DNA of 64,000 nucleotides, from positions 258,953,856 to 259,017,855 of the forward strand of contig NC_133658.1 in NCBI RefSeq assembly GCF_037893015.1, read 5' to 3'. Positions 43,640 through 54,984 of the stretch are shown here, piece by piece. The translations under genes and the position numbers were made by a program. The stretch is from Macrotis lagotis (lineage: Eukaryota; Chordata; Mammalia; Peramelemorphia; Peramelidae). Below the pieces are notes generated by a model. That model saw only the letters and a program-made list of their open reading frames with translations, was not told the DNA's origin and ran no database searches. Every line of letters begins with the position of its first letter. Position 1 is the stretch's first letter.

Positions 43640-44680
43640 TATAGTTGAAGTTAGAGATTTGGGAATGGTTGGTGCTTATCCTTCTTATTGAAGAAGATCA
43701 AAATGACATCACTATATTTGAGACAAATACATTGTGTCCCACTATGTTTGATCAGAATGCTCTACCACAGGTCAGTCACATACAATCCAGGTGAACACGT
43801 GTGGTGTTTACTCTAAACTTATATATTTCACATTTCCTTTGTGCTATTTTAAATCTGCCTTCCTCATAGAGCTTAGCACTTTCTCTGATGAGAGCACCTT
43901 ATTCTGAACAGTCTTGAGCCAGTATCTCCTATGCCTTTCAATTAACTCCAAAGTCCTTAAGAAAGAACTTCAGTATGTTCTAGTTCTTAGAGTACTTAGA
44001 AGCTCTCTATATAGAAGTGACCTTTCTGTACTAGATACCTTAGTTAGAGAAAGTTGTAGTACAATGGAGACAGAAAATAGGAAGGTACTTAAAAGGGTTG
44101 AACATAAAGATTAGAAAGTGACAATCCTTACTTTAGTTAAAGAGGTATTACTGTGGTTGGGGTGTGAAAGGGACAAGAGAGAGCATCCCTGATACTTTAA
44201 GGAGGGTTATAGTCTATTATAGGAGTACTTTAGAGAAGGAGGGAGAAAATTTACTTAGCGGTACTGGTCTTGAAAACATCATGAGATATTTTGCTTTGCT
44301 TCACAGTTTTGTAACAATTGGAGAAGGTGGGTTTGGCAGGGCTTGGTATAAATGGATCATGAATTGATTTGACTTTGCATGATGCTCTGGATCAACAGGA
44401 TTGTGTGATTGTGTGTCCATGGAGGGTACTTTAAAAGGGGATAAGAATAAAGTGGTCATAATTGATGTGATTTATGACTCTTGAGAAGTTTATTTCCAAT
44501 GAGACAAAAAAGGGGGAGGGTACTCAGTGGCCAGGAAGCAATGCTGCTTATCAATCAATGAATCAAACTTTGAGAATGGTACTTCTATTAGGACAGAAAA
44601 CAAAGTTTTTGAAAGTGGACAAAGTGTTTGAAAGCAAAGACAGGATTAAAACAATAAAAACATAAAAAGAAGGACTATAA
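43640..44680 (+). other. GTACTT-rich inter-ORF spacer, second copy
   Basis: A noncoding spacer between ORF1 and ORF2 of this L1, colinear with 18.12-19.13 kb (opposite strand). GTACTT-type hexamers lie at about 43,989, 44,084, 44,225 and 44,428. This copy has an extra ~100-170 bp near 43,680-43,860 that the other lacks. That part resembles a separate SINE-like repeat (GAATGCTCTACCACAGGTCA). Confidence 0.75.
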
Positions 44681-45274
44681 TAAGAGAAGGCTAGGCATTA
44701 GTAGATAAATAACACCAGGTGAAGAAGCACAAGGATCTTTCATAGAAGAGGGAAAGAAGGGAAGTTGTGAACATTGAGCAAATCTACTTGATAGATTCAA
44801 CCCAGAGGTACATTCACCATTGGGTGTAAAAATTTATCCTACTCTAAGGACAGTGGGAGGTGAATAAGGGACTGACAAAAGGGAAGGCAAATGTAGAAGT
44901 GAAAGTGGAGGTAAAATTAAAATTTAAAAGAAAAAAGGGAAGGGGAGCAAAACATTGGTGAGGAGGAATAAGGGGAAAGGAAAAAGAAAGTATAAATGGG
45001 GAAAGACAGAAAGGAGGGAAGTATAGAATTAGTAATCTTAACTGTAAATGTGAAAGGGAAGAACTCTCCAATAAACACAAACAGATAGCAGAATAGATTA
45101 AAAACCAGAATCCTACAACAAGTTGTTTAAAAGAAAGAAATTTGAAATAGAGAGATACACAAAGGGGAAAGTCTGGAGCAAGATATATATTAGCAGAAGT
45201 TAAAAAGCAGGGGTACTGATACTGATCACAGACAAAGCAAAAGTAAAAACAAATCTCTTTAAAAGGAATAAAGG

Positions 45275-45431
45275 GGCGGCTAGGTGGCGTAGTGGATAAA
45301 GCACCAGCCTTGGAGTCAGGAGTACCTGGGTTCAAATCCGGTCTCAGACACTTAATAATTACCTAGCTGTGTGGCCTTGGGCAAGCCACTTAACCCCATT
45401 GCCCTGCAAAAGATCTAAAAAAAAATAAAAT
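45275..45431 (+). mobile_element. Young tRNA-derived SINE in L1 endonuclease region
   Basis: GGCGGCTAGGTGGCGTAGTG, B box GGTTCAAATCC, TTAATAATTACCTAGCTGTG and tail AAAAAAATAAAAT. Perfect 14-bp target duplication AAAAGGAATAAAGG (45,261-45,274 and 45,432-45,445). Confidence 0.95.
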
Positions 45432-45565
45432 AAAAGGAATAAAGGAGGAAACTACATCTACTAAAAAGGCACCATAGGCAATGAAGTTATATCTTTATGA
45501 AGCATATATGTACCAAGTAGTATAGCACCTAAATTCTTAGAAGGGATGCTGAACAGCTCTGAGAA

Positions 45566-45814
45566 TTGGGTGAATTTCATCACAAAACAAACAAGAAGCA
45601 AGTTAAGAAGGTGAATAAAACATTAGAAAACTTAGATATCATAGACCTCTTGAGAAAACTGAATGAGGATAGAAAAGAACATATCCTTTTCTTTGAAGTA
45701 AATGGCACATACACCAAAACTGACCATGTACTAGGGCATAAAAAACTTACAATCACTTGTAGAAATGCAGAAATAAGAAATGCATGCTTTTCATATTATG
45801 AGCAAGAAAAATAA
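45566..45814 (+). pseudogene. L1 ORF2 endonuclease fragment
   Basis: 82 open codons near the end of the endonuclease domain: LDIIDLLRKLNEDRKEHILF, then YTKTDHVLGHK, which keeps the Asp of the I-D-H motif, then NAEIRNACFSYYEQ, where SYY replaces the catalytic SDH. It is inactive by sequence. Confidence 0.8.
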
Positions 45815-46398
45815 CATGTACTAAAGGTGATGAAAAGATGAAACAAAAATTGATTGGAAACAAAACAACAATTGTATCAAATAAGTGGATCAACCAACAA
45901 ATCATAGAACAATCAATTATTTCATCCAAGAAAATAAAAACAATGAAACATCATATGAAAATTTATGGTATACAACAAAGCAGTTTTTGGGGAAATTTTA
46001 TATCTCTAATACCTATATGAATATAATAGACAAAAAGGCAATCAAATAATTGGACATGCAACTAAAAAAGCTAGAAAAATGACAAATTAAAGATACTCAT
46101 TTATATATCAAATTAGAAATTCTGAAAATCAAGAGGTTAATAAAATTGAAGACAAGATAACCACTGATCTAATAAACAAAACTAAGAATTGGTTTTATAA
46201 AAAAAATAAAATACCATATTTCCCCATGTATTAGATGCACCTTTTTTCAAAAAATTCAGGTTCTAAAAACTGGGCACATCTTATACAGATATATTTGTTG
46301 TAGTATTTCCCCCTTTTTAGCACTTCTTTTCTTTGTGCTCATTGTTTTGTATTTGTTACCAATATATTAGGTTACGTTTTGCCATATTCTGCCCAGAA

Positions 46399-49052
46399 AT
46401 GACTCAGAAAAGATTTTCATACAGTGCTGAATTCAAGTTAAAAGTGATCCAGTTTGCAAAAGTGAATGGAAATTGTGTTGCTGAATGTAAGTTTGGTCCT
46501 CCTCCAAATGAGAAAACAATTCAAGACTGACTATGGGAAGAAGAAACCCTATTGAAAATGCCATGGCTGAAGAAGGTCATGAGAGGCAAGTCAGCAAAAT
46601 GACCTGATTAAGAGAGGGAATTGAATATATGGATTGAAGAGCAATGGACCATTGGAATTCCTACGTTCATAAAGATGGTTCAGCATGAGGCAGGAAGAAT
46701 TGCTAATGAAAAAGAAGTTACTGATTTCAAAGGAGGACACAATTAGTGTTTCAAGTTCATGAAATGGAATGGAATAAGCATGCATACATTCACCAGACTT
46801 GCCCAAAATATTCCTGAAAGCTATGAGCTTTCAGGAGGTCCTTGACTTTCGTCTTTTTTTGTCATTCAATTTTGGAAGGCACATCAGTTTGAGTTGGGAC
46901 AGATTGCAAATAAGGATGAAGTCCCCTTTCAATTTGATGTCCCAAGTAACAGAATTGTTTATAAGAAGGGGGGGTGAAAATTGTAATTATGAAGACAAGT
47001 GGACATGAAAAGAACCATTATAAAAGTTTTTCTAGCTTGTTGTGCTGATGGAACCAAGTTGCCTCCTATGCTGATTATCAAACACAAAGTAATGCTAAAA
47101 GAAGACATTTCTTAAGGAGTGATTGTCCACATTAATAATAATGGTTGGATGGATCAAGATGGGATGAAGATCTGGTTTGAGAAAGTTTGGAGTAGGGGAC
47201 CCAGTGGGCTCTTACACAAGTCCACCCTATTGGTGTTTGATCAATTCAGGGCACACATAACAACAAACAACACAAAGACTGTTGCAGAGTAAAAAATAAA
47301 ACTTGCCACCATACCTGGAGGCTTAACATCCCAATTCCAACCATGTGTTGTCAGCATTAAGAAATCCTTCAAAGCTACCATGAAAGACAAATGATACCAA
47401 TGAATGAAATCTTCTAGGGCCAAATTGACACCAGCAGAAAGTGAAGAAACCAACTAAAGGAGAAGTTTGTACTTGAGTGAAAAGATCCTGGAATAATATC
47501 AAGTTTGATATTGTTGTCAAGTCATTTAAGAAGTGTGGCATTGCCTTATATCAAGATAAGATCAAAATGGAGACAGGATTTAGACATAAAAATCATTATT
47601 AGCAAACTAGAAGATCAAGGAGTAGTTTGCCTGTCAGATCTATAGAAAGGGAAGCAGTTTATGACCAAGGAAGAGATAGAAAACATCATTAAAAACAACC
47701 TAGATGATTTAAATTACATTAAATTAAAAAGATTTTACACAGATAAAACCACAGTAACCAAGATCAAAGAAAACATAGTAAATTGGGAAACAAATTTTTA
47801 CAACTAGTATTTCTGAGAAAGGACTCATTTCTAAAATATACAGAGAACTGAGTCAAATATTTAAAAGAAGCCATTCCCCAATTGGCAAATGGTCAAAGGA
47901 TATACAAAGGCAATTTACAGATCAGGAAATCAAAGCAATCTATAGTCATGTGAACAATTGCTCTTAATCATTACTTATTAGAGAAATGCAAATTAAAGCA
48001 TCTCTGAGATACCACCTCACACCTCTCAGACTGGCCAATATGGCCATAAAGGACAATGATCAATATTGGAAGGGAAGTGGAAAATTTGGGACACTAATAC
48101 ATTATTGGTGGAGCTGTGAACTCATTCAACCTTTCTGGAGAACAATTTGAAATTATGCCCAAAGGGCAACAGAAATGTGCATAACCTTTGATCCAGCAAT
48201 ATCACTACTGGGTATATACCCTGTAGAGATTATGAAAAGGGGTACAAACATCACTTGTATATCATAGCAGCCCTGATTGTGGTGCCAAAGAATTAGAAAT
48301 TAAGTGAATGTCCTTCAGTTGGGAAATGGCTTAAACTGTAGTATATGTATGCCTTGGAAAACTATTGTTCTATTAGAAACCAAGAGGAATGGGAATTCAG
48401 GGAAGCCTGGAAGGACTTGCATGAACTGATTCTGAGTGAGATAAGCAGAACCAGAAAAACATTGTACATCCTAACAGCAACATGGGGGTCATGATCAACC
48501 TTAATGGATTTGTTCATTCCATCAGTGCAACAATCAGGCACAATGTTGGGATATCTGTGATGGAAAATAGCATCTATATCCAGAGAAAGAATTGTGGAGT
48601 TTGAACAAAGATCAAAGACTATTACTTTTAATTAAAATAAAATTTACCTTATTAGGTAATTTTGCTATCTCCTATACTTTTTTCCCTTAAGGATATGATT
48701 CCTCTCTTATCACATTCAACTTAGAACAATGTACACCATAGAAACAATGTAAAGACTAACAGATTGCCTTCGGTGGGAGTGGGGGGGGCGGAGCAAGATT
48801 GGAAAAAATTGTAAAACTCAAAATAAATAAAATATTTCAATAAAGAAAAAAGTATGGCATTTCGAATGCCATAGATGGAACTGATGGCAAAGCAATATAT
48901 GAAGATAGTGATTTACCATCAAACATAGATGAGGACAAGCTAATTGATGACAGTTTTGATATTGATGAAGGAATATATGAATTTTATAATGAACAAAACT
49001 TGAGTTCAATAAGTTTATGTAATATTTTTTCAAATTTTGGGGCCCAAAATTA
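46399..49052 (+). pseudogene. pogo-type transposase pseudogene, split by an L1
   Basis: The first open piece (46,399-46,530) begins MTQKRFSYSAEFKLKVIQF, a CENP-B-type HTH. Further blocks are in other frames. NKDEVPF at about 46,908 holds the first catalytic Asp. LLVFDQFRAH at about 47,228 holds the second Asp. IPGGLTSQFQP at about 47,312-47,345 is followed by CVV where LDV is usual, so the third catalytic Asp is lost. VVKSFKKCGI at about 47,512 follows. After the L1 insertion, an acidic C-terminal tail runs to about 49,050. Several stops and frameshifts make it dead. The block order is that of pogo/Tigger-like transposases and of the POGK C-terminal half, as I remember it. Confidence 0.8.
47543..48846 (+). 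mobile_element. L1 3' fragment inside the pogo transposon
   Basis: A 5'-truncated L1 of 1.3 kb. It runs from late ORF2 (GAGACAGGATTTAGACATAA) through the C-terminal region (AGATACCACCTCACACCTCT) to a 3'UTR with GGGAGTGGGGGGGGCGG and AAATAAATAAAATATTTC. The target duplication AAGAAGTGTGGCATT (47,528-47,542) and AAAAAGTATGGCATT (48,847-48,861) lies in transposase sequence. Confidence 0.9.
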
Positions 49053-49089
49053 AGATGTATTTTATATATGGGGAAATACAGGAGATAAA

Positions 49090-49844
49090 ATTTGGTTAAT
49101 CTGATTTTTTTCAAAAAAGGAAAGAAAAATATCAAATTATCACTATCAAAACTGAAAGGGGTGAACTTAGCACCAATGAGGTGGAAATTAAAGAGATAAT
49201 TCAGAACTATTTTGTCCAAGTGTATTACAATAAATTTAATAACCTTAGTGAATTGGATGAATATTTACAAAAACAAAAAGTATTCATGTTAAAAAGAAGA
49301 AATAAAATACTTAACCCCATTTCAGAAAAAGAAATTGAAGAAACCATTGATAAACTTCCTGAAAAATAGTCTCCAGGTCCAGATGGATTTACAACTCAAT
49401 TTTACCAAACATTTATGGAACAATAAATTCCAATTCTACATAAACTATTTTAAAAAGCAAGAGAGGGAGTTCTGTCAGATTCCTTTTTTGACATCAACAG
49501 AGTGTTTTTACCTAAACCAGGAAGAACCAAAACAGACAAAAAAAATTATAGCCCAATGTCCCTAAAGAATATTGATGTAAAAATTTTAGCAAAGAGTTTA
49601 CAAGTTATTACTAGGCTAATGCAACAAGATTAGGTGAGATTTTTACCAGGTAGGCAGGGATAGTTCAATATTAGAAAAATACTCAACATAATTGAGCATA
49701 TCAATAATAAAACCAGCAGAAATCATATGATTATCTCAACTGATGCTGAAAACACCTTTGACAAAATATAACAATCATTTCTATTAAAAATGCTAGAGAA
49801 TTTAGAAATAATTGGAGTTTTTCTTAAAATAATAACAAGTTTCT
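49090..49844 (+). pseudogene. L1 ORF2 reverse transcriptase, first part
   Basis: Open stretches 49,181-49,369 ([19 protein letters not shown]) and 49,335-49,565 are early RT. The conserved SPGPDGFT block lies at about 49,370-49,392. Text for NIDVKILAKSLQ and later RT blocks follows up to 49,844. Confidence 0.8.
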
Positions 49845-50427
49845 CTGAAATATTCATAGCAGCCCTTTCTGTAGTGCCAAAGAATTGGAAATTGAGAGGA
49901 TACTCATCAATTGGGTAGTGCCTAAACAAGTTATTGTGCATGAATACTATTCCATAAGAAACCATAAATGGTCAAACTCTAGATCAACATGGAATGAGTT
50001 ACAGGATCTGATGCTGAGTGAAAGGAGTAGATGTACACATCAATCCCAACATTGTGAGATAAACAACCTTGATAGAAGCAACTCCTCTTAGCAGTTCAGA
50101 GAGCTGAGACAACTGTATCTGAATGGGACTATATCATCCCCATCCAGAGGAAGAAAAACAAAGCAAATAAAACACACCAAAAATCCAACCCTTCAGAATC
50201 TGATGAACACTTTATAAAAATTATTCCATATATCTATTTCCATTAATTCTAATTCCTCATACAGAAAATAACTAATCTGATAACATGTATATCAAAATAT
50301 GTATAAACAATACTAACCTGATTGTTTTCCACTGAGGGAAGGGGTTGGGAAGGGAGGGTGGAAGGAAATTTTGCAACTTAAAAATATACATATGCATATG
50401 GATGAAAATAAAAAGACAAATCAAAAA
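49845..50427 (+). mobile_element. Short L1 3' fragment inside L1 RT
   Basis: The last ~580 bp of another L1 (ATATTCATAGCAGCCCTTTC to an A-rich tail). Flanks AATAACAAGTTTCT (49,831-49,844) and AATAAGCAGTTTCT (50,428-50,441) match at 12 of 14 positions. RT text of the host L1 resumes directly after. Confidence 0.9.
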
Positions 50428-50441
50428 AATAAGCAGTTTCT

Positions 50442-50960
50442 ATCTATAGCCATCAACAAAAATTATATTTAATAGGATAGACTAGGAACATTTCCCCAAA
50501 AAAATCAGGGTCAAAAAAGGGTCCCCATTATCATCATTACTATTCAAGATAGTATTAGAAATATTAACTTTAGCAATGACTTGAAAAGAAATTGAATGAA
50601 TTAGAATTGACAATGAAGAAGCAAAATTTTCACTCTTTGGTGATGATGTGATTATATACTTACAGAACCCTAGCAAATCCATCTAAAAAACTACTTGAAA
50701 CAATGGACAAATTTAGCAAAATTGAAGGATATAAAATAAACGCACATAAATCATTAGCATTTCTAAATATGAACAACAAAATCCAAGGTCAAAAGATAGA
50801 AAGAGAAATTCCATTTAAATTAATTGCAGAAAATATTAAATATTTGGGGAACTACCTCCCAAGAAAAATTACGAAGACAATTGCAAAACACATTTCACAC
50901 AAATTAAATCAGCAAACAATTGGAAAAACATCACTTGTGCATGGTTAGGACAAATCAATA
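50442..50960 (+). pseudogene. L1 ORF2 reverse transcriptase, second part
   Basis: It continues the RT: a CCCCATTATCATCATTACTA stretch, SLFGDDVIIYL at about 50,632-50,664 (the catalytic box is usually FADD), then IEGYKINAHKSLAFL and IKYLGNYLPRK (open stretch 50,703-50,948). Confidence 0.8.
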
Positions 50961-52465
50961 TAATAAAAATGATAATTGCATTCAAATTACTTATTCAGTG
51001 CTATACCAATCAAACTACCAAATAATTATTTTACTAAGCTAGAAAAAAATAGAAACAAAATTCATCTGTACCAACAAAAGTTCAAAAAAATCAGAGACAT
51101 TGATGAAAGACCAAATGTAAGTGAAAACAATTGAGCTATATACCTCATCTAAAACTCTACATAAAGAGGTAATCAGAACTGCCTGATACTACTTGAGAAA
51201 TTGAGTAATAGACCAGATTAGGATAGATACAAAAAGATACAGTAATAAATTACCACAGTAATCTATTGTTTTACAAACTAAAAGACATTAACTTCTGGGA
51301 TAAGAACTCATTAATCAACAAAAACTGTTGGGAAAACTAGAAAATATTATGGTAGAAACTAAATATAGGCCAACAGTTCACACAAAGAAAACCAAAGCAA
51401 ACAAATTATAAGGAAAGTTTTCTACTTTCCTTACTTTGGGGAAAGTTTTTGAAAAAGTTTCTTAGATAAAGACTTCATTTCTCCAATATATAGACTTCTG
51501 AGTCAAATTCATAAAAAATTTAATTCATTCTCCAATTGATAACATCAAAGAATATGACCAGGAAATTTTTTGACAAAGAAATAAAACTATCTATAGTCAT
51601 TAGGAAAAAAGTTCTCTAAATTACTGTTAATCATAAAAATCCAACACTGAGGTACTATCTCACACTTTTAAGAGTGGCTAATATGACAAAAAAGGACAGT
51701 ACTGGAAGTTGGAGAGGATGTGAGAAAGCTGGAACAGGAATGCATTGTTGATGAAGTTGTGGATTAATTCAGACATTCTAGAGAACAATTTGAAACTAAA
51801 AAGCTCTAAAATTGAGCAAAACCTTTGATCCAGGTCTATATCTCAATGACATATTAAAAAAAAGAATAATTACCTTTCTGTTAAAAAAAAATGTGTTGTT
51901 TTTTATTGTTGTTATCTGATTATGATTAATGGCTATGAATGGAAAATCAAAAAATACCCATTAACTGGGCAATTGCTAAACAAACTATTGTATATGATCA
52001 TAATGGAATGTTATTGTGCCTTAAGAAATGACTGGCATGATGATTTCAGAAAAACCTGAAGAGACTTAGATGAATTGGTGCTTAGTAAAGTGAAGGGAAC
52101 CAATAGAACATTGAACACAGTAAAAGTTGTATTAATCCATGAAGGACTGTGAATAACTTATTATTCTTAGGAATACAATGGTACAAGATAATCTCAAAGA
52201 ATTAATGCTGAAGCAGCACACTAGCTACCTTCAGGAAAATAACTGGTATGGATTTAATACAGACTGAAACATGCTACTTTTTCACTTTCATTTTTAATTT
52301 GAATCTTCTTGTACAAAATGAACACTATGGAAAAGTTTAACATAATTGCACATGTATAATCTATATCTGATTACTTAACATTTCAGGGAGGGGGTATGGG
52401 AGGAGGGTAAGGAGGAATAGAATTTGGAATTCAAAATTTTTAATAAAATTGTTAAGAATGTTGGT
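50961..52465 (+). mobile_element. Old L1, ORF2 C-terminal region and 3'UTR
   Basis: No long frame. TTATTCAGTGCTATACCAAT at about 50,988, CATTTCTCCAATATATAGAC at about 51,477 and GAGGTACTATCTCACACTTT at about 51,649 are landmarks. The 3'UTR has GGAGGGGGTATGGGAGGAGG at about 52,387 and ends near 52,465. Confidence 0.75.
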
Positions 52466-52855
52466 CAAAGAAAAAAATAACAGAAGAAAGTTAATGTTAC
52501 CACAGAAAATGACAATATAGTAAAATTTTGTATGGCAGCCACAGTAGTCAATATGTATTTTAACATATTCTTCAACAAAATTAATCATTTAATAAGCAAG
52601 TTCTTACTAAGATATTTTATGTGTGATGAAGTGTACTAATCACAGCATATCCAAAAAAAGGGAAAAATACAGTTCTTGTACTCAAAGATTTTACATCTTA
52701 ATGATAAAACAATATATGTAAAGCAGCACATAAAAGTTAAATACACATAAAAGAATTGTAACCTTAGAGGGAAAGTTATTAACACTTGGAGATACCAGGA
52801 AATTTGCTCAGAGGAGGAAATGGAAATTCCTCCTTTTCTCTTATTTCCCCTAATG
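52466..52855. other. Unassigned DNA
   Basis: AT-rich, no gene or nameable repeat. Confidence 0.5.
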
Positions 52856-52889
52856 GGAGGAGGAGGAAGAGGAGGAGGAGGAGGAGCAG

Positions 52890-52944
<55 letters not shown>

Positions 52945-53380
52945 GAGACAGAGAGAGAGAGACAGAGAGAGAGACAGAGACACAGAGACAGAGAGACAGA
53001 GACAGAAACAGAGATAGCCAGAGATGAGTCAGAGAGACAGAAAGAAAGAGAAAGACAGACATAGAGAGACAGAGACAGATAGAGATAGAGAGACAAGTGA
53101 AAGAGAAAGTAAGATAGTGATATAAAAAGAGAAACAGAGAGAGACAGAGATAGAGTGACAGACAGAGAGACAGAAATACAGACAAAGAGACAGGAAAAGT
53201 AGGAGAAAAAGAGAAGAGACAGAAAGAAGGAAGAAGAAGGAGAAGGAGAAGAAGGAAGAGAAGGAGGAGGAGGAAGTGGATGGAGATATTGAGAGATGAA
53301 GGAAGGAAGGAAGGAAGGAAGGAAGGAAGGAAGGAAGGAAGGAAGGAAGGGAGGAAGGAGAGGGAGGGAGGAAGTAGAAA
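52856..53380. repeat. Purine-rich compound microsatellite, about 520 bp
   Basis: (GGA)n, then a long (GA)n, then GAGACA-type repeats, AAGGAGAAG repeats and a (GGAA)n run at about 53,300-53,350. Nearly all purine on the plus strand. Confidence 0.95.
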
Positions 53381-53649
53381 GAAATTGCCCATAATAAGAA
53401 CAGTTAAGCAAAGGAAATTCCAGCATTGATGAGCTCAATAAATATGTGTTTTTTTAGTCCCATGTTTTTTTCTGTTAAGAGGTAGGTAGCACGTTTCATT
53501 TTCAGTCCAATAGAATTGTAGTTTGGCATTTTATTGAACATAATTAAAGTCCTACAAAATTTTTTAATATGAATACTATTATATCACTATTATCACTATT
53601 ATTATTTTATCACTATAATAGATAGCTTTAACAGAGTGTACTAAGACTG

Positions 53650-53860
53650 TAAAGTGCATTTCAAATATTATTTAATTTTATCCTCATAACAATCCTGTGA
53701 GGCAGATACTATTATATCTCCATTTAGCAGATAAATGAATTGAGACACACAGAGGCCAAGTGATTTATATTAGATCATAGAGCTGGTAAATCAGATGCCA
53801 GATTTAAACTGATCTATATAACTCCAGATGAAAAGCTCTATCCATTTCACCAATTAAATA
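53650..53860 (-). mobile_element. MIR
   Basis: GTAAAGTGCATTTCAAATAT, TCCTCATAACAATCCTGTGAG, TCCATTTAGCAGATAAATGAA, CCAAGTGATTTATATTAGATC and GCTCTATCCATTTCACCA are a nearly complete MIR in reverse complement. Confidence 0.8.
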
Positions 53861-53878
53861 TGTAACAATATTGTTATT

Positions 53879-53912
53879 ATATATATATATATATATACAT
53901 ATATACAGCTAT
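53879..53912. repeat. (AT)n microsatellite
   Basis: TATATATATATA followed by CATATATACA. Confidence 0.85.
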
Positions 53913-54399
53913 TATGCTATTATTTGGGTCTTTTGTGTTTATTTACTTAATCATTTTTTCCTTAAGGAAAAGGGAGATGAGTGTATTGGCAAGTACCAGG
54001 AAAGGACTCAATAGATAGAAGAGATAGATATAAGAGGAAGAATAGAGATGGTAGTGGAGGAAGTTGATTTAAAAAAACATGGTAGGGAAGATGAAGGGCA
54101 TATATAAAGATAAATAGAAGAGATAGTGAGTAATTGTAGTCTGGAAGGAAGGAAAAGCTAATGTCAAGGAACCATGAGATGGAAAAAGAAAGGAAATAAT
54201 TTAAAGAAAATTGTCTTAGTTATTTTTTTTAAAAGCTTGAGAGAACATCCCAAGTAGGAAGGATGGAGGAAGTAGTAGTAAAATAAGAACTAAATGAGTC
54301 ACTACACTGAGTAGAATAAGTTATAAATTAGGAAGGAAGATGATAACATTTGTTGGGACAAAGTAAAATAATTGAAGTGAGAATAAAACTAAAAAATTT
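53913..54399. other. Unassigned purine-rich DNA
   Basis: A- and G-rich sequence (AGGAAGG, GAAGAT) without coding signal or nameable repeat. Confidence 0.45.
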
Positions 54400-54960
54400 T
54401 AAAAGGTGACAAAAACTCAATGATAGTCAAATAATGTGAGCAGTTCTCAAAAAATAACTGCAAATTATTGTCAAACATATGATCTACAAACCCTTCAAAT
54501 TGCTTCTATTAAGAGAAATATAAATCAAAACAATACTAAGGTTTTTGGCTCACACCTCAGAAATTTGTAAAAAAAATTACCAAAAAAATGGCAAGCTGGA
54601 GGAATTCTGGAAGAATAAGAACCCTAAGATATTGTGTGCGGGGCTATAAAAACCATCTAGAATTATACAAATCAAGTGAGTAAAATGTCTAAACCCTTAG
54701 AATCAGAGTTTTCACTACTGGAATTTTATCCCAAGGAAATTATCACTAAGAACAAGGTCCATATTTACCACAAAATATTTATAACAACACTTTTTTGTGA
54801 CAATAAAAATTCATAAAAGGTTGCTATCCATCAACTTAGGAATTAATTGACAAATTGTGATACATGAACATAATAAAAGATTACTGTCCTAAGAAAAATG
54901 TTTTTGATGAAAGCATGGAAAATTATTTACAAACTGATGCAAAATAAAGCAAACAGTCTT
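54400..54960 (+). mobile_element. Old L1, ORF2 C-terminal fragment
   Basis: Diverged but ordered text: TATTAAGAGAAATATAAATCA, TTTATCCCAAGGAAATTATC, CCACAAAATATTTATAACAA and TAATTGACAAATTGTGATAC. No open frame. Confidence 0.6.
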
Positions 54961-54984
54961 CCTTTATGAATCATTGAAACATGA

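Larger units (their letters stand above)
46214..49082 (+). mobile_element. pogo-superfamily (Tc1/mariner) DNA transposon
   Basis: Terminal inverted repeats of about 30 bp: the left starts CCATATTTCCCCATGTATTA, and the right (reverse-complemented) reads CCTGTATTTCCCCATATATA. It sits in L1 ORF2 at a TA (46,212-46,213). L1 sequence resumes directly at GATAAAATTTGGTTAATCTG on the right. A decayed transposase lies inside. Taking out the nested L1 fragment leaves about 1.57 kb, of which the transposase covers most. It belongs to the CENP-B-HTH/DDE_1 group also seen in the host gene POGK. Confidence 0.85.
41855..52465 (+). mobile_element. Old full-span L1 with four insertions
   Basis: In order on the plus strand: 5' end (AGCATAGCCAAGATGGCAGC at about 41,862), leader, ORF1 (42.37-43.5 kb), GTACTT-rich spacer (43.64-44.68 kb), ORF2 endonuclease (45.0-46.21 kb), RT (49.09-49.84 and 50.44-50.96 kb), C-terminal region (51.0-52.2 kb), and a 3'UTR ending about 52,465. 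Inserted are a SINE (45,275), a pogo-type DNA transposon (46,214) with its own L1 fragment, and an L1 3' fragment (49,845). The element itself is about 7 kb. A weak duplication (TAACAGAAATAA near 41,827; TAACAGAAGAAA near 52,478) may be its target site. All frames are broken. Confidence 0.8.

Noticed and set aside
44844-45335. 163-codon minus-strand frame, apparently membrane-like
   Set aside because: It is the antisense of L1 inter-ORF/ORF2 sequence plus the young SINE at 45,275; hydrophobicity comes from T-rich complement.
52779-53438. 219-codon minus-strand open frame (and others nearby) rich in Ser, Leu and Pro
   Set aside because: It reads through the purine-rich microsatellite; the composition follows from the repeat and no protein family is visible.
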